A stretch of 64,000 nt of DNA from Haladaptatus sp. DYF46. GTDB lineage: Archaea; Halobacteriota; Halobacteria; Halobacteriales; Haladaptataceae. The translations under genes were made by a program, and so were the position numbers. Shown in pieces: positions 43,246 to 52,029 of the stretch (position 1 is the first letter of the stretch; the number at the start of each line of letters is the position of its first letter). The stretch is from assembly GCF_021083305.1 (NCBI RefSeq), contig NZ_JAJFAY010000002.1:886993-950992 (forward strand). Reading direction: 5' to 3'. Under the pieces are notes generated by a model, which worked only from the letters and a program-made list of their open reading frames with translations, was not told the origin of the DNA and did not search any database.

Positions 43246-43626
43246 TTATTCGGTGCTGGCGATGGCCTCGATTTCGACGCCGACGCCCTTCGGCAGGTTG
43301 GCGACTTCGACGGCGCTTCGGGCCGGTGGGTTGTCCTGGAAGTACTCCTGATACGACTCGTTCATCTCGTCGAAATCCTCGATGTCGTCCATGAACACCG
43401 TCACCTTCAATACGTCCTGCATGGTCAGGCCCTCCTCTTCGAGGATGCCCTTGACGTTCTCCAGACTCTGGCGGGTTTGGACCGCGATTTCCTCGTCGTC
43501 GAGGAGATCGCCGTCGGGCGTCATCGGTATCTGTCCGGCGGTGAACAGGATGTCGCCGTTGGTGGTCGCCTGACTGTACGCACCGACCGCCTCCGGTGCA
43601 TCCTGCGTGCTGATGGTTCGCTTCAT
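43246..43626 (-). CDS. ridA: RidA-family enamine/imine deaminase
   Basis: A 126-residue protein. Family marks: QDAPEAVGAYSQATTNGDIL, FTAGQIPMTPDGDL, VKGILEEEGLTMQDVLKVTV and the active-site Arg segment NPPARSAVEVANLPKGVGVE ending VEIEAIAS. RidA hydrolyses the reactive 2-aminoacrylate or 2-iminobutyrate produced by PLP dehydratases. It lies 69 bp downstream of threonine ammonia-lyase on the same strand, the enzyme that makes its substrate. Confidence 0.95.
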   Translation of the reverse strand: MKRTISTQDAPEAVGAYSQATTNGDILFTAGQIPMTPDGDLLDDEEIAVQTRQSLENVKGILEEEGLTMQDVLKVTVFMDDIEDFDEMNESYQEYFQDNPPARSAVEVANLPKGVGVEIEAIASTE

Positions 43627-43695
43627 GCAGGTGACTTCGGTTCCCAGAACTTAAACCTACGTCAACAGGCGACGAAAAATCAAACGAACAGCAGG

Positions 43696-44907
43696 TTAGA
43701 CGAGGACTTCCACGTCGAATCCGTTGTCGCGGAGCGAGTCGAGAAGCGCCTCCACGTGTGCCGGTCCGCGGGTTTCGAGGTCGAGTTCGACCTCCGTCGC
43801 GTTCATCCCGATGTCGCGAGAGGTGCGGTCGTGCTGGATCGCATAGATGTTCGCCTGCGCGTCGGCGATGACGTCGAGGAGCGTTCGGAGCGACCCCGGA
43901 CGGTCCTTGAGGACGGTCTTGAGTTTCACGTACCGACCGGTTTCGACCAGTCCGCGCACGATGACCGTCGTGAGGAGGTTCATGTCGATGTTGCCGCCGC
44001 TCAGGACCGGGACGACTACCTCGTCATCCGCGTACTCGAACTTCCCTTCGAGAAGGGCGGCGAGCGGGACCGCGCCAGCGCCCTCCACGAGCGTCTTCCC
44101 CCGTTCGAGCAGGTAGGCGAGCGCCACCGCGATTTCCGAATCCGAGACGGTGACGACCTCGTCCACGCGCGTGTCTATCACGTCGAAGGTCCGCTGACCC
44201 ACACAGCGCGTGGCGATGCCGTCCGCGATGGTGTCCACGCTGTCGAGGGTCTGTACCGACCCTTTCTGGAGCGAGTCGGCGACGCTGGACGCGCCTTTCG
44301 CTTGCACGCCGATGACTCGTGCGTCCGGATTTCGTCCCTTGATCGCGGTCGCGATGCCGCTGATGAGGCCGCCCCCGCCGATGGGGACGACGACGGTGTC
44401 CACCTCGGGCAGGTCGTCCATGATCTCCAGTCCGATGGTTCCCTGCCCGGCCATAACCCGCTCGTCGTCGAAGGCGTGGACGTAGGTTCGTCCCTCAGTC
44501 TCCTCGATTTCGTGGGCGTGCCCCGCGGCCTCGTCGTAATCCTCGCCGTACAGCACCGCCTCCGCGCCGTAGTTCTCCGTCGCACGGACCTTCGAAATCG
44601 GAGCGTGTTTCGGCATGACGATCTTCGAATCGACCCCGCTTCGCGTCGCCGCGAGCGCGACGCCCTGTGCGTGGTTTCCCGCGCTGGCCGTGACGACGCC
44701 GGCATCCTTTTCGGCCTCCGAAAGCGTCATGATGCGGTTGGTCGCGCCGCGAATCTTGAACGACCCCGTTCGCTGGAACGTCTCCAGTTTCAAGTGTACC
44801 TCCGCCCCCGTCATCCGAGTAAACGTGTGAGAATAATCGAGCGGCGTGTGCCGGGCCGTCTCGGCCACCCGGTCCCGGGCCGCCAGCACGTCTTCGAGCT
44901 CTAGCAT
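43696..44907 (-). CDS. ilvA: Threonine ammonia-lyase with C-terminal ACT domain
   Basis: A 403-residue PLP enzyme that deaminates threonine to 2-oxobutanoate, entry to isoleucine. The PLP lysine is in TGSFKIRGATNRIM. SAGNHAQGVALAATRSGVDS and the glycine loop VPIGGGGLISGIATAIKG bind the cofactor phosphate. The C-terminal 80 residues are an ACT domain (LRTLLDVIADAQANIYAIQH), as in regulated catabolic/biosynthetic forms. It heads the ilvA-ridA-membrane protein run. Confidence 0.95.
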   Translation of the reverse strand: MLELEDVLAARDRVAETARHTPLDYSHTFTRMTGAEVHLKLETFQRTGSFKIRGATNRIMTLSEAEKDAGVVTASAGNHAQGVALAATRSGVDSKIVMPKHAPISKVRATENYGAEAVLYGEDYDEAAGHAHEIEETEGRTYVHAFDDERVMAGQGTIGLEIMDDLPEVDTVVVPIGGGGLISGIATAIKGRNPDARVIGVQAKGASSVADSLQKGSVQTLDSVDTIADGIATRCVGQRTFDVIDTRVDEVVTVSDSEIAVALAYLLERGKTLVEGAGAVPLAALLEGKFEYADDEVVVPVLSGGNIDMNLLTTVIVRGLVETGRYVKLKTVLKDRPGSLRTLLDVIADAQANIYAIQHDRTSRDIGMNATEVELDLETRGPAHVEALLDSLRDNGFDVEVLV

Positions 44908-45079
44908 GGTTGTCGGTAGTTTTTGCGACGCTTTATCGTTTGGGAACCAGCGCGGCGGATTCAGTGTCGGTTAGTGGATGAAAGTCTGTTTTGAGTGAAC
45001 GTCTGGCAAATAACCCGTCGGTTCATATTTCTCCCTCAAGGAGGGTCGTCCGTCGAAATCGATGCTGGTTGGACGCCGT

Positions 45080-45607
45080 TCAACAGGGCACCGATTTCGT
45101 CCTTCGGTCGCTCGTTCCCTCTTCGAACACGACCGTCTCATCGAGCGAGTACCGGTCGTCCCCCGCTTCTTCGCTTCGATGTCGAACCCGAATTCGGTTC
45201 GGAACGTCGCCCTTCAGCGTTACCGTCGCGTCGTATCTGACCAGTGCTTCTTCCATCGTGCATCCGCTCATCCCTTGCTCCTTCCTGTCGGCAACCACGA
45301 CCACGAGCGTCTCGGACCCTTCGTCGATTCCGACCGTCTCCAACGCCGTCTCCATACAACTCCGTCCCCCGCTTTCGATCTGCCCGGCAACCGCAACCCG
45401 TTTTTTCGTCGGAATCCGAGCGACCGTGATTCCGTCCTGCCAGCAATCGAACAGCGGTTCCATGTGAGTATCGGCCTCGAATTCGGTGTTTTCAATTCTA
45501 TCGGTGCTGAGTGACGTACCGCTTCCGAATTCGGTGAGAACACCACTGCAACCGGAGAGAAAAGCTACTGCTCCGCCAACCGACGCACAAACGGTCCGTC
45601 GTTTCAT
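45080..45607 (-). CDS. Putative lipoprotein of unknown function
   Basis: 175 residues from ATG 45607 (MKRRTVCASVGGAVAFLSGC), which puts a Tat-like RR motif and lipobox cysteine (FLSGC) in register; the longer frame to 45634 adds nine residues. Three further cysteines (FDCWQD, SCMETA, GCTMEEA) could pair. VVVVADRKEQGMSGCTMEEA and the beta-rich C-terminus VRYDATVTLKGDVPNRIRVR suggest a small immunoglobulin-like domain. Not recognised beyond haloarchaeal lipoproteins. Confidence 0.7.
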   Translation of the reverse strand: MKRRTVCASVGGAVAFLSGCSGVLTEFGSGTSLSTDRIENTEFEADTHMEPLFDCWQDGITVARIPTKKRVAVAGQIESGGRSCMETALETVGIDEGSETLVVVVADRKEQGMSGCTMEEALVRYDATVTLKGDVPNRIRVRHRSEEAGDDRYSLDETVVFEEGTSDRRTKSVPC

Positions 45608-45774
45608 ATGGAACGGCAGTACCCCTCGTGACAACTATCTTGTCATGACTCAAAGAATCGTTTGAAATACCGGGATACGGGTATTTCGGTGGTCGTAGCG
45701 AGTCGGGTACGACCACCGTTCTCATCGACCCGCTACAGAAACGCCTTTCTGTTCCCCACTCCCCCTACGAAACG

Positions 45775-48117
45775 ATGCAGGTCTCCGAGGCGGTTCCAGG
45801 GTTCGCGGAGGCGTTCGCCTTCGAGGAGTTCAACCGGATGCAGCGCGAGATGCTTCCCGCGCTGCTCGACAGCGAGGAAAACGTCGTCGCCAGCGCGCCG
45901 ACGGCGAGCGGAAAGACGGCCCTCGCGGAACTCGCCATCTGCAAGGCGCTGCGCGACGATGGAACCGCGCTGTTCATCGCCCCACTTCGGGCGCTGACGA
46001 ACGAGAAGGAAAGCGACTGGGAGCGGTTCGAGGACCTCGGCTACTCCGTCTACGTCGTCACGGGCGAACGCGATTTGAATCCACGACGCGCCGAGCGCGC
46101 CGACATCCTCGTGATGACGCCCGAAAAGACCGACTCGGCGACCCGAAAACACGATTCGGCCCGCTATTCGTTCATCACGGACATCGACTGCTGTGTCATC
46201 GACGAGGTGCACCTCCTCGATTCCGAAAAGCGCGGAGCAGTTCTCGAAGTGACCATCTCGCGCCTTCGCCGCCTCTGTGACCCCCGCGTCGTCGCGCTCT
46301 CAGCGACGATGCCGAACGTGAGCGACGTGGCTGATTGGCTCGACGCGCCGCCGGAGACCACCTTCGAGTTCGGGGACGACTACCGCCCCGTCGATTTGCA
46401 CGCGGACGTGAAGACGTACTCCCACGGTGACAACTCCTTCGCGGACAAGTACCGCAGGCTGTACCGCGCGCTGGACCTCGCGGAACCGCACATCCGCGAC
46501 GACGGGCAGGCCCTTGTCTTCGTCGCTTCGCGGCAGGACACCGTGCAGGCGGCGAAGAAGGCCCGCGACGAAATCGGGGAACGCGACATCCCCATCGGCG
46601 CTCGCGGCGACTACGATTTCCACACCGAAACGCAGGAACTGCGCAACGAAACCCTCCGAAACTCCGTCCTCGACGGGGTGGCGTTCCACCACGCCGGATT
46701 GTCGAAAAACGACCGCGATAGGGTCGAGGAGTGGTTCAAGCAGGGAAAGATTCAGCTCCTCTTTTCCACCTCGACGCTCGCGTGGGGTGTCAACCTCCCC
46801 GCCCGCTGCGTCGTTTTGCGCGACACCAAACTCCACGACCCGCTCGAAGGCGAGGTGGACATGAGTCCGCTCGACGTGCTTCAGATGCTCGGACGGGCGG
46901 GCCGTCCCGGCTACGACGACGTGGGCTACGGGTGGGTCGTCTGTGACTTCAACGACGCGGACAAGTACCGGAAACTGCTGCGCGACGGCAAGGAGATAGA
47001 ATCCAGATTGGCGGAGGACTTGGACTCACATCTCAACGCCGAAATCGCCATGGGGACCATCTCGGATTTGGACGACGTGATGTCGTGGCTCAGGACGACG
47101 TTCTACTACGTCCGCGCCCAGAGCAAGCCCGACGAATACGATTTCGAAAACCACCGCGAGCGCGTCCGAAACACCCTTCAACGTCTCGTCTCGCGCGGAT
47201 TCGTCGAGCAGGGTGACGACCTCAAAATCGAGGGCACGGCGCTCGCCGTTCTCGCCTCGAAGTTCTACCTCAACCTCGACACCGCGGAACGGTTCCGCCG
47301 TCTCGCGGAAACCGAGGAGATAGACGCGTCGAAAATCCTCGAAACGGTCGCCGGCGCGGCCGAGTTCGACAGCGTGAGTTCCCGCCAGTCGGAACGCGAC
47401 GCCATCAACTCCGTCCTCGTGGGACAGGACTCGGGGGACCTCGAAGCGGGCGGGCGAAAGGTACTCGCCATCCTCCGGTCTAGCATGACGGGGTCGACGC
47501 CGGGCGACCTCAGGAGCGACGCGTGGGTCATCCAGCAGAACGCGGTCCGACTGTTCGCGGCGCTTCGGGCGTTCCTGAAGCGACTCGACAGGCCGTTCGC
47601 CGCGAACCTCGTCACCAGAATCGAGGCCCGCGTGGAGAACGGCGTGGGGAAGAGCGCCGTCGGCCTCACCGCAATCGACGGTGTCGGTGCTGGCCGGGCG
47701 AGCAAACTGGCGACGGAGGGCCTCGAAACGCCCGCAGACGTCTGTGACGCGGGCGTCGATGGTCTCGTCGGTGCGGGACTCACCGACGGCGTCGCGGAAC
47801 AGGTCGAAGCGAGCGCTCAGAAACTCCCCGACGTCCAAATCGAGTGGGGGTCGTTCCCGACCCGAATCGGTCGCGGCGAAAACGACATGCGCGAAGTCAC
47901 CGTGCGAAATCACGGGCAGGGCGAGCAGGCCACCATCGACGTGACCGTCAACGGCGTCGAGATGACGACGAAATCGACCTACCTCGACGGTGAAACCACC
48001 GTCCCCGTCGGCGTCTTCGGCGGCACCGACGACGAGATGGAGTTCACCGTCAGCGTCGCGTTCCCCGACCTTCCCCTTCTTCCGGTTACCGACGCTCGGT
48101 CCGTGCGGGTCGAATAA
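45775..48117 (+). CDS. Ski2/Hel308-like DEAD/DEAH helicase
   Basis: A 780-residue superfamily-2 helicase. Motifs: Q-region FEEFNRMQREMLPALLD, Walker A ASAPTASGKTALAELA, Ia APLRALTNEK, II VIDEVHLLD (DEVH), III ALSATMPN, IV VFVASRQD, V FSTSTLAWGVNLPA and VI MLGRAGRPGYD. After the RecA pair come a winged helix and Sec63-like helical region, a helix-hairpin-helix (LTAIDGVGAGRASKLATEGL) and a C-terminal beta-sandwich (REVTVRNHGQGEQATIDVTV) that standard Hel308 lacks. Probably unwinds DNA or RNA in repair or decay; the extra C-terminal module makes a Brr2/Ski2-like architecture, not classical Hel308. Confidence 0.9.
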   Translation: MQVSEAVPGFAEAFAFEEFNRMQREMLPALLDSEENVVASAPTASGKTALAELAICKALRDDGTALFIAPLRALTNEKESDWERFEDLGYSVYVVTGERDLNPRRAERADILVMTPEKTDSATRKHDSARYSFITDIDCCVIDEVHLLDSEKRGAVLEVTISRLRRLCDPRVVALSATMPNVSDVADWLDAPPETTFEFGDDYRPVDLHADVKTYSHGDNSFADKYRRLYRALDLAEPHIRDDGQALVFVASRQDTVQAAKKARDEIGERDIPIGARGDYDFHTETQELRNETLRNSVLDGVAFHHAGLSKNDRDRVEEWFKQGKIQLLFSTSTLAWGVNLPARCVVLRDTKLHDPLEGEVDMSPLDVLQMLGRAGRPGYDDVGYGWVVCDFNDADKYRKLLRDGKEIESRLAEDLDSHLNAEIAMGTISDLDDVMSWLRTTFYYVRAQSKPDEYDFENHRERVRNTLQRLVSRGFVEQGDDLKIEGTALAVLASKFYLNLDTAERFRRLAETEEIDASKILETVAGAAEFDSVSSRQSERDAINSVLVGQDSGDLEAGGRKVLAILRSSMTGSTPGDLRSDAWVIQQNAVRLFAALRAFLKRLDRPFAANLVTRIEARVENGVGKSAVGLTAIDGVGAGRASKLATEGLETPADVCDAGVDGLVGAGLTDGVAEQVEASAQKLPDVQIEWGSFPTRIGRGENDMREVTVRNHGQGEQATIDVTVNGVEMTTKSTYLDGETTVPVGVFGGTDDEMEFTVSVAFPDLPLLPVTDARSVRVE

Positions 48118-48379
48118 CCCCAACCGGGTTTTATCGTGTTCAACTTGTGTGTTGAGCGCCGATCTTTGCTGTCGTACTTCTCGTTGACGCTTGTTTCGAT
48201 AGACACCTGTTGTTATCCTCTCATTTCATGAATGTAGTGGATACTAGAAATAAAATCCGAGGCGAGGACTCCATGACAACAATATAGTCAATATGTTTCA
48301 GGTGAATTCACAATTCTAACACAAGACATTTATCGCGACCTACGATACAAGTTTACTAAACTTACTGCTAGGTGATATT

Positions 48380-49393
48380 GTGTCCCCAGATAAAATTTCC
48401 CGTCGATCTGTACTCGCCGCCGGTGGTCTCGTCGCCAGCATCGGTATCGTTGCTGGCACCTCCTCCTTCGAGTTCCTGTCGGACGACGGGACACCCGGTG
48501 CACTCGGATTTACGGCTGGTACGGCACCCATCGGGAGTGACCCGCTCGTGCTAGTCAACGCTGACGAAATTAGAGAGAACAACACGGCGAAGCGTGTCAC
48601 CAGCACGCTGTTCGCCGCCAGTCAGTTCAATGACGTTCCTACCGCACTCACCGGAATATTTTCGACCAACTCGTCATCGCAAGTCGATATGAAACGTGTC
48701 GGGAAGTTGGTGTTGGTTGGTTCGAACCTATCCGACAATAGCGGTGGGGCCATCGTTTGGGCCGACTGGAACGACGACGATGTCGTTTCTGTCCTCAAAC
48801 AAACGGACGAAGCGCAGGTTCGAACTGAATCCTACGGAGGCCAAACGCTGTACACGTCCGGTGCGACGAGCGCGGCGGTACTCAGCGACATCGCGTTTGC
48901 ATTCGGCACGAGCAAGGTCGTTCGTACCATCGTCGATGTCTGGCACAATGATAGCGCCCCTGTCGGTGGAGAGACGCTGGACTCTTTCGAACGCACACCG
49001 CTTCGGGCGACCGTCCGATTCTCGTTCGACACTCTGGGAGTACCGTGCAACGACGTATCTTCGTCGAACGTGTACGACAACGTCACTCAAATTTACGGCT
49101 CAGTTCCATCTGACGAAAACGCGGTGCGGCTGCACTTGCGCGTCAAATCGAACGACGTTCGCCGCAAGGTCGCAACAGCAGTGATGGACGACCTCGAAAC
49201 AGCTAGCGTCGAGAGTGAACAGAATCAGTCTAACACCGGCGGTGCGAAGCTACCGTACGATGCTGTCGAGAATATCTCGGTCGATGACAAACATGACACT
49301 GTCACGCTCACATACCGTCCAGACAACAAAGACGACGAGTACGTGCGTGCAGTCGTTGAGACGCTCGTGTGTCTAGTCGGTCGTTCACGGTAG
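48380..49393 (+). CDS. Tat-exported protein of unknown function
   Basis: A 337-residue protein with a GTG start 24 nt after TTTACTAAAC (leaderless). The Tat signal is ISRRSVLAAGGLVASIGIVA. The mature part resembles no family I know: alternating beta-strands (RVGKLVLVGSNLSDNSGGAI), several DSxDD/NSTQ-rich loops and a late VRLHLRVKSNDVRRKVATAV. GC is visibly lower than in flanking genes, and upstream DNA (48190-48360) is AT-rich, suggesting recent acquisition. Confidence 0.65.
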   Translation: MSPDKISRRSVLAAGGLVASIGIVAGTSSFEFLSDDGTPGALGFTAGTAPIGSDPLVLVNADEIRENNTAKRVTSTLFAASQFNDVPTALTGIFSTNSSSQVDMKRVGKLVLVGSNLSDNSGGAIVWADWNDDDVVSVLKQTDEAQVRTESYGGQTLYTSGATSAAVLSDIAFAFGTSKVVRTIVDVWHNDSAPVGGETLDSFERTPLRATVRFSFDTLGVPCNDVSSSNVYDNVTQIYGSVPSDENAVRLHLRVKSNDVRRKVATAVMDDLETASVESEQNQSNTGGAKLPYDAVENISVDDKHDTVTLTYRPDNKDDEYVRAVVETLVCLVGRSR

Positions 49394-49452
49394 GTCTATC
49401 TCTGCACTCCCGTTTTCGAACCACGTGGCAGTTTGGACCCTTCCAGCGGAAT

Positions 49453-50109
49453 CTATCCCGTTTCTACAACCTTCGATAGCAGTTCCTCCCGCAACTCGGC
49501 GGGCGAGGAGACCACCATGTCCGCCATCGAGAGGTCGAGTTCCTTCGCGCCGTTCGGGTAGCCGACGCAGTACGTTCCGGCCCGAACCGCCGACTCGACG
49601 CCGTTTTCGGAATCCTCAACCGCCGCACACTCGTCCGCTCGATAGTCGAATAGTCCGGCCGCGTACTCGTAGATGGCCGGTTCCGGCTTGCCCGGCGCGT
49701 CGATGTCGTCCGCGCTGACGACCTCCTCGAACTCCAAATCGAAGCGCTCGGTGACGATTTCTATCCAGTCATGCGGGGACGACGAGACGAGAGCGACCTC
49801 CACGCCGTCCTCGCGCAGGCCGTCGAGCAGGTCGTGGAACCCGTCCATCAGCGAGACGTGTTCGCCGTACAGGTCCTCGGCGATTTCGTTGTAGAGGGCG
49901 ACGAACTCCTCCTTCGTCACGTCCGTTCCGTACTCCGCGTCCAGATAGTCGTAGATTTCGCGGTAGTTCATCCCCGTTATCTCGTCGTCCTCGATGTCGT
50001 CGACGCCAACCTCCGGGAAGATGGTCTCCTCTTCGAGTTCCACCCAGAAGTCCTCGGAGTTCACGATGACGCCGTCCATGTCGAACAACACAGCGTTGGG
50101 TTCCTGCAT
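49453..50109 (-). CDS. HAD-superfamily phosphatase (beta-phosphoglucomutase-like)
   Basis: 218 residues from ATG 50109. Motif I LFDMDGVIVNSEDFW (nucleophile Asp and DxD), motif II VALVSSSPHDWIEI, Lys of motif III in GKPEPAIYEYAAGL, motif IV CAAVEDSENGVESAVRAGTY. The cap between motifs I and II is helical (C1 class). Substrate likely a sugar phosphate or phosphoglycolate; not resolvable. Divergent from the NucS-like gene, 81 bp between starts. Confidence 0.9.
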   Translation of the reverse strand: MQEPNAVLFDMDGVIVNSEDFWVELEEETIFPEVGVDDIEDDEITGMNYREIYDYLDAEYGTDVTKEEFVALYNEIAEDLYGEHVSLMDGFHDLLDGLREDGVEVALVSSSPHDWIEIVTERFDLEFEEVVSADDIDAPGKPEPAIYEYAAGLFDYRADECAAVEDSENGVESAVRAGTYCVGYPNGAKELDLSMADMVVSSPAELREELLSKVVETG

Positions 50110-50190
50110 TTCTGTCTTCCTCTGTTCTCCCGTTTCCCCCAAAACCCTTCGCCCAAAGATTTAAATCCGAACCCGCGACCAAACCGGCCC

Positions 50191-50940
50191 ATGACCGACA
50201 CGATTCGCGTGTTCGCCGGCGACTGTACGATTACGACGGACGGCGACACGGAAGAACGGCGGCGCGGCGAGATGGTCGCCCTGCTCAAACCCGACGACAC
50301 CCTGCTCGTCCACGATGTGGACGGCTACCAGCCCGTGGAGTGGCTCACCCGCGCCGACACCGCCCACGCGTCGCTCGACGGGGATACCTTTACTCTCGTG
50401 GCGGCGACCGCCGACCGCCGCGTCCGCGTCGACTGTCACACCTGCCACGGGATTTCCCGCTATCCGGGGTCCGTCGCCGGGATTCCGGTCGGTCCCTGCC
50501 CGCACTGCGACGGCACGCTGACGCGAGCGAAGGGGACGGTTTCCTGTCTCCGCTGTCGTCGAGCGTACCCCATTCCGCGCCACGCCAGCGTCGGCGACGA
50601 TACGTGTGACTGCGGCCTGCCGACCATGCACGTCGAACAGGGAGCGACGTTCGAACTCTGCATCGACCGTGACTGTGGTACCGTTCTGGACGCTGTTCGG
50701 GAGCACTTCGACCGCGAATGGGACTGTCCCGAATGCGGGGCCGATATGCGAATTTTACGCCGTGGCGGTATCATCGCCGGATGCGACCGCTATCCCGACT
50801 GCGACACCGGATTCGGCGTTCCGAACGGGACGATAATGGACTCGTGTGATTGTGGCCTTCCGGTGTTTCGAACGCGGTCCGGTCGGCGATGCCTGGACAC
50901 GAACTGTGAGGAATTTCGGGAGGCGTCGCCGGTCAGGTGA
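50191..50940 (+). CDS. NucS N-terminal domain fused to topoisomerase-type zinc ribbons
   Basis: 249 residues from ATG 50191, with TTTAAAT at 50160 (leaderless). Residues 1-70 (RVFAGDCTITTDGDTEERRR, LLVHDVDGYQPVEWLTRADT) match the N-terminal DNA-binding/dimer half of NucS/EndoMS. The C-terminal nuclease domain is absent; instead there are zinc knuckles: CHTCHG, CPHCDG, CLRCRR, CDCGLP, CPECGADM and a C4 topoisomerase finger (IIAGCDRYPDCDTGFG), then CDCGLPVFRTR with a final C. A nuclease-free DNA-binding protein is inferred. It is upstream of endA on the same strand, 57 bp away. Confidence 0.72.
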   Translation: MTDTIRVFAGDCTITTDGDTEERRRGEMVALLKPDDTLLVHDVDGYQPVEWLTRADTAHASLDGDTFTLVAATADRRVRVDCHTCHGISRYPGSVAGIPVGPCPHCDGTLTRAKGTVSCLRCRRAYPIPRHASVGDDTCDCGLPTMHVEQGATFELCIDRDCGTVLDAVREHFDREWDCPECGADMRILRRGGIIAGCDRYPDCDTGFGVPNGTIMDSCDCGLPVFRTRSGRRCLDTNCEEFREASPVR

Positions 50941-50997
50941 TGACTTCTCCCGTGCAAAAGTCGCAGTGCCTTTGATGCCCCACGCTACAGAAGAGGT

Positions 50998-52029
50998 ATG
51001 GATGGAACCCTACGCGACGACGAAGTCCATGTCGGCGGCGACGCCCGCCAACGGTACTACGATTCGCGTGGATACGGTCGCCCACTCGGGGGCAACGAGG
51101 TAGCGTTTTCACGTGTCGAGGCCGCTCACCTGTTGCTCCGGGGCGACCTCGATTCGGTGGATGGCGACGGATTCCAGGAATTTCTACAGGATTCGACGGG
51201 GAACGGTTTCGCGGCGCGCTTTCTCGTCTACGCCGACCTGCGAGAACGTGGTTTCTACCTCTCTCCCGACCGGGAGGGATGGGTATCGAACGCGCAGGTG
51301 GGTTCGGATTTCGTCGTCTATCCTCGGGGAGGCGGGCCGTGGGACGACGAGGTGCTGTATCGGATTCGTGTCGCCAGTGAACGCGAGACTGTTCCCGTTT
51401 CGGAACTGGGCGATGTCGTCCTCGCAATCGTGGACGAGGAGAGCGAGATAACCTACTTCGAAACCGACCACGTCGCGGTCACGGGGACGACGAGCCACGA
51501 CGTTCCGACCGACCTGTCCGGGTCGCTCATCGCCGACCGCGTGTTGCTGTGGAACCCACCGGACGAACTCCACGGCACGGCGTTTTACGGCCAGCAGATG
51601 GGTGGCCGCGATGTGACCGGCATCCTGCAGTTGTCGCTCGTGGAGGCGGCGTATCTCGTCGCGGACGGGAACCTGTCGGTCGACGGTGGCTACGAGAAAA
51701 TCGTCGAGCGCGGTGAGGAGGTCGAGGGCGAGCGGTTCGACCGGCGGTTGCTGGTGTATCGAACCCTCCGGGAGCAGGGAGTCGTTCCGAAGACCGGGTT
51801 CAAATTTGGAGCGGACTTTCGAACCTACGCCGACGTGGAGTCCGTCGACGACCTCGGCCACTCGGAGTTCCTCGTTCGGGTGCTTCGCGACGACCACGAG
51901 TTCGTTCCGCGCGACCTCGCGCTGGACGTTCGACTGGCTCACGGGGTGCGAAAACAAATGATATTTGCGCTCATCGCGGAAAACGAACGAATAGACACTT
52001 GGCTGTCGGTGACACGACTTACACCATGA
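50998..52029 (+). CDS. endA: tRNA-intron endonuclease (fused two-repeat type)
   Basis: A 343-residue protein that removes tRNA and rRNA bulge-helix-bulge introns. It consists of two EndA repeats: the N-terminal repeat (residues about 1-165) is degenerate, the C-terminal one carries the active site with Tyr/His/Lys candidates in LLVYRTLREQGVVPKTGFKF, HSEFLVRVLRDD and VRKQMIFAL. The fused form works as a homodimer. Its stop overlaps the trpS start (ATGA), the common haloarchaeal order; tRNA-Trp is the archaeal tRNA best known for carrying such an intron. Confidence 0.95.
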   Translation: MDGTLRDDEVHVGGDARQRYYDSRGYGRPLGGNEVAFSRVEAAHLLLRGDLDSVDGDGFQEFLQDSTGNGFAARFLVYADLRERGFYLSPDREGWVSNAQVGSDFVVYPRGGGPWDDEVLYRIRVASERETVPVSELGDVVLAIVDEESEITYFETDHVAVTGTTSHDVPTDLSGSLIADRVLLWNPPDELHGTAFYGQQMGGRDVTGILQLSLVEAAYLVADGNLSVDGGYEKIVERGEEVEGERFDRRLLVYRTLREQGVVPKTGFKFGADFRTYADVESVDDLGHSEFLVRVLRDDHEFVPRDLALDVRLAHGVRKQMIFALIAENERIDTWLSVTRLTP

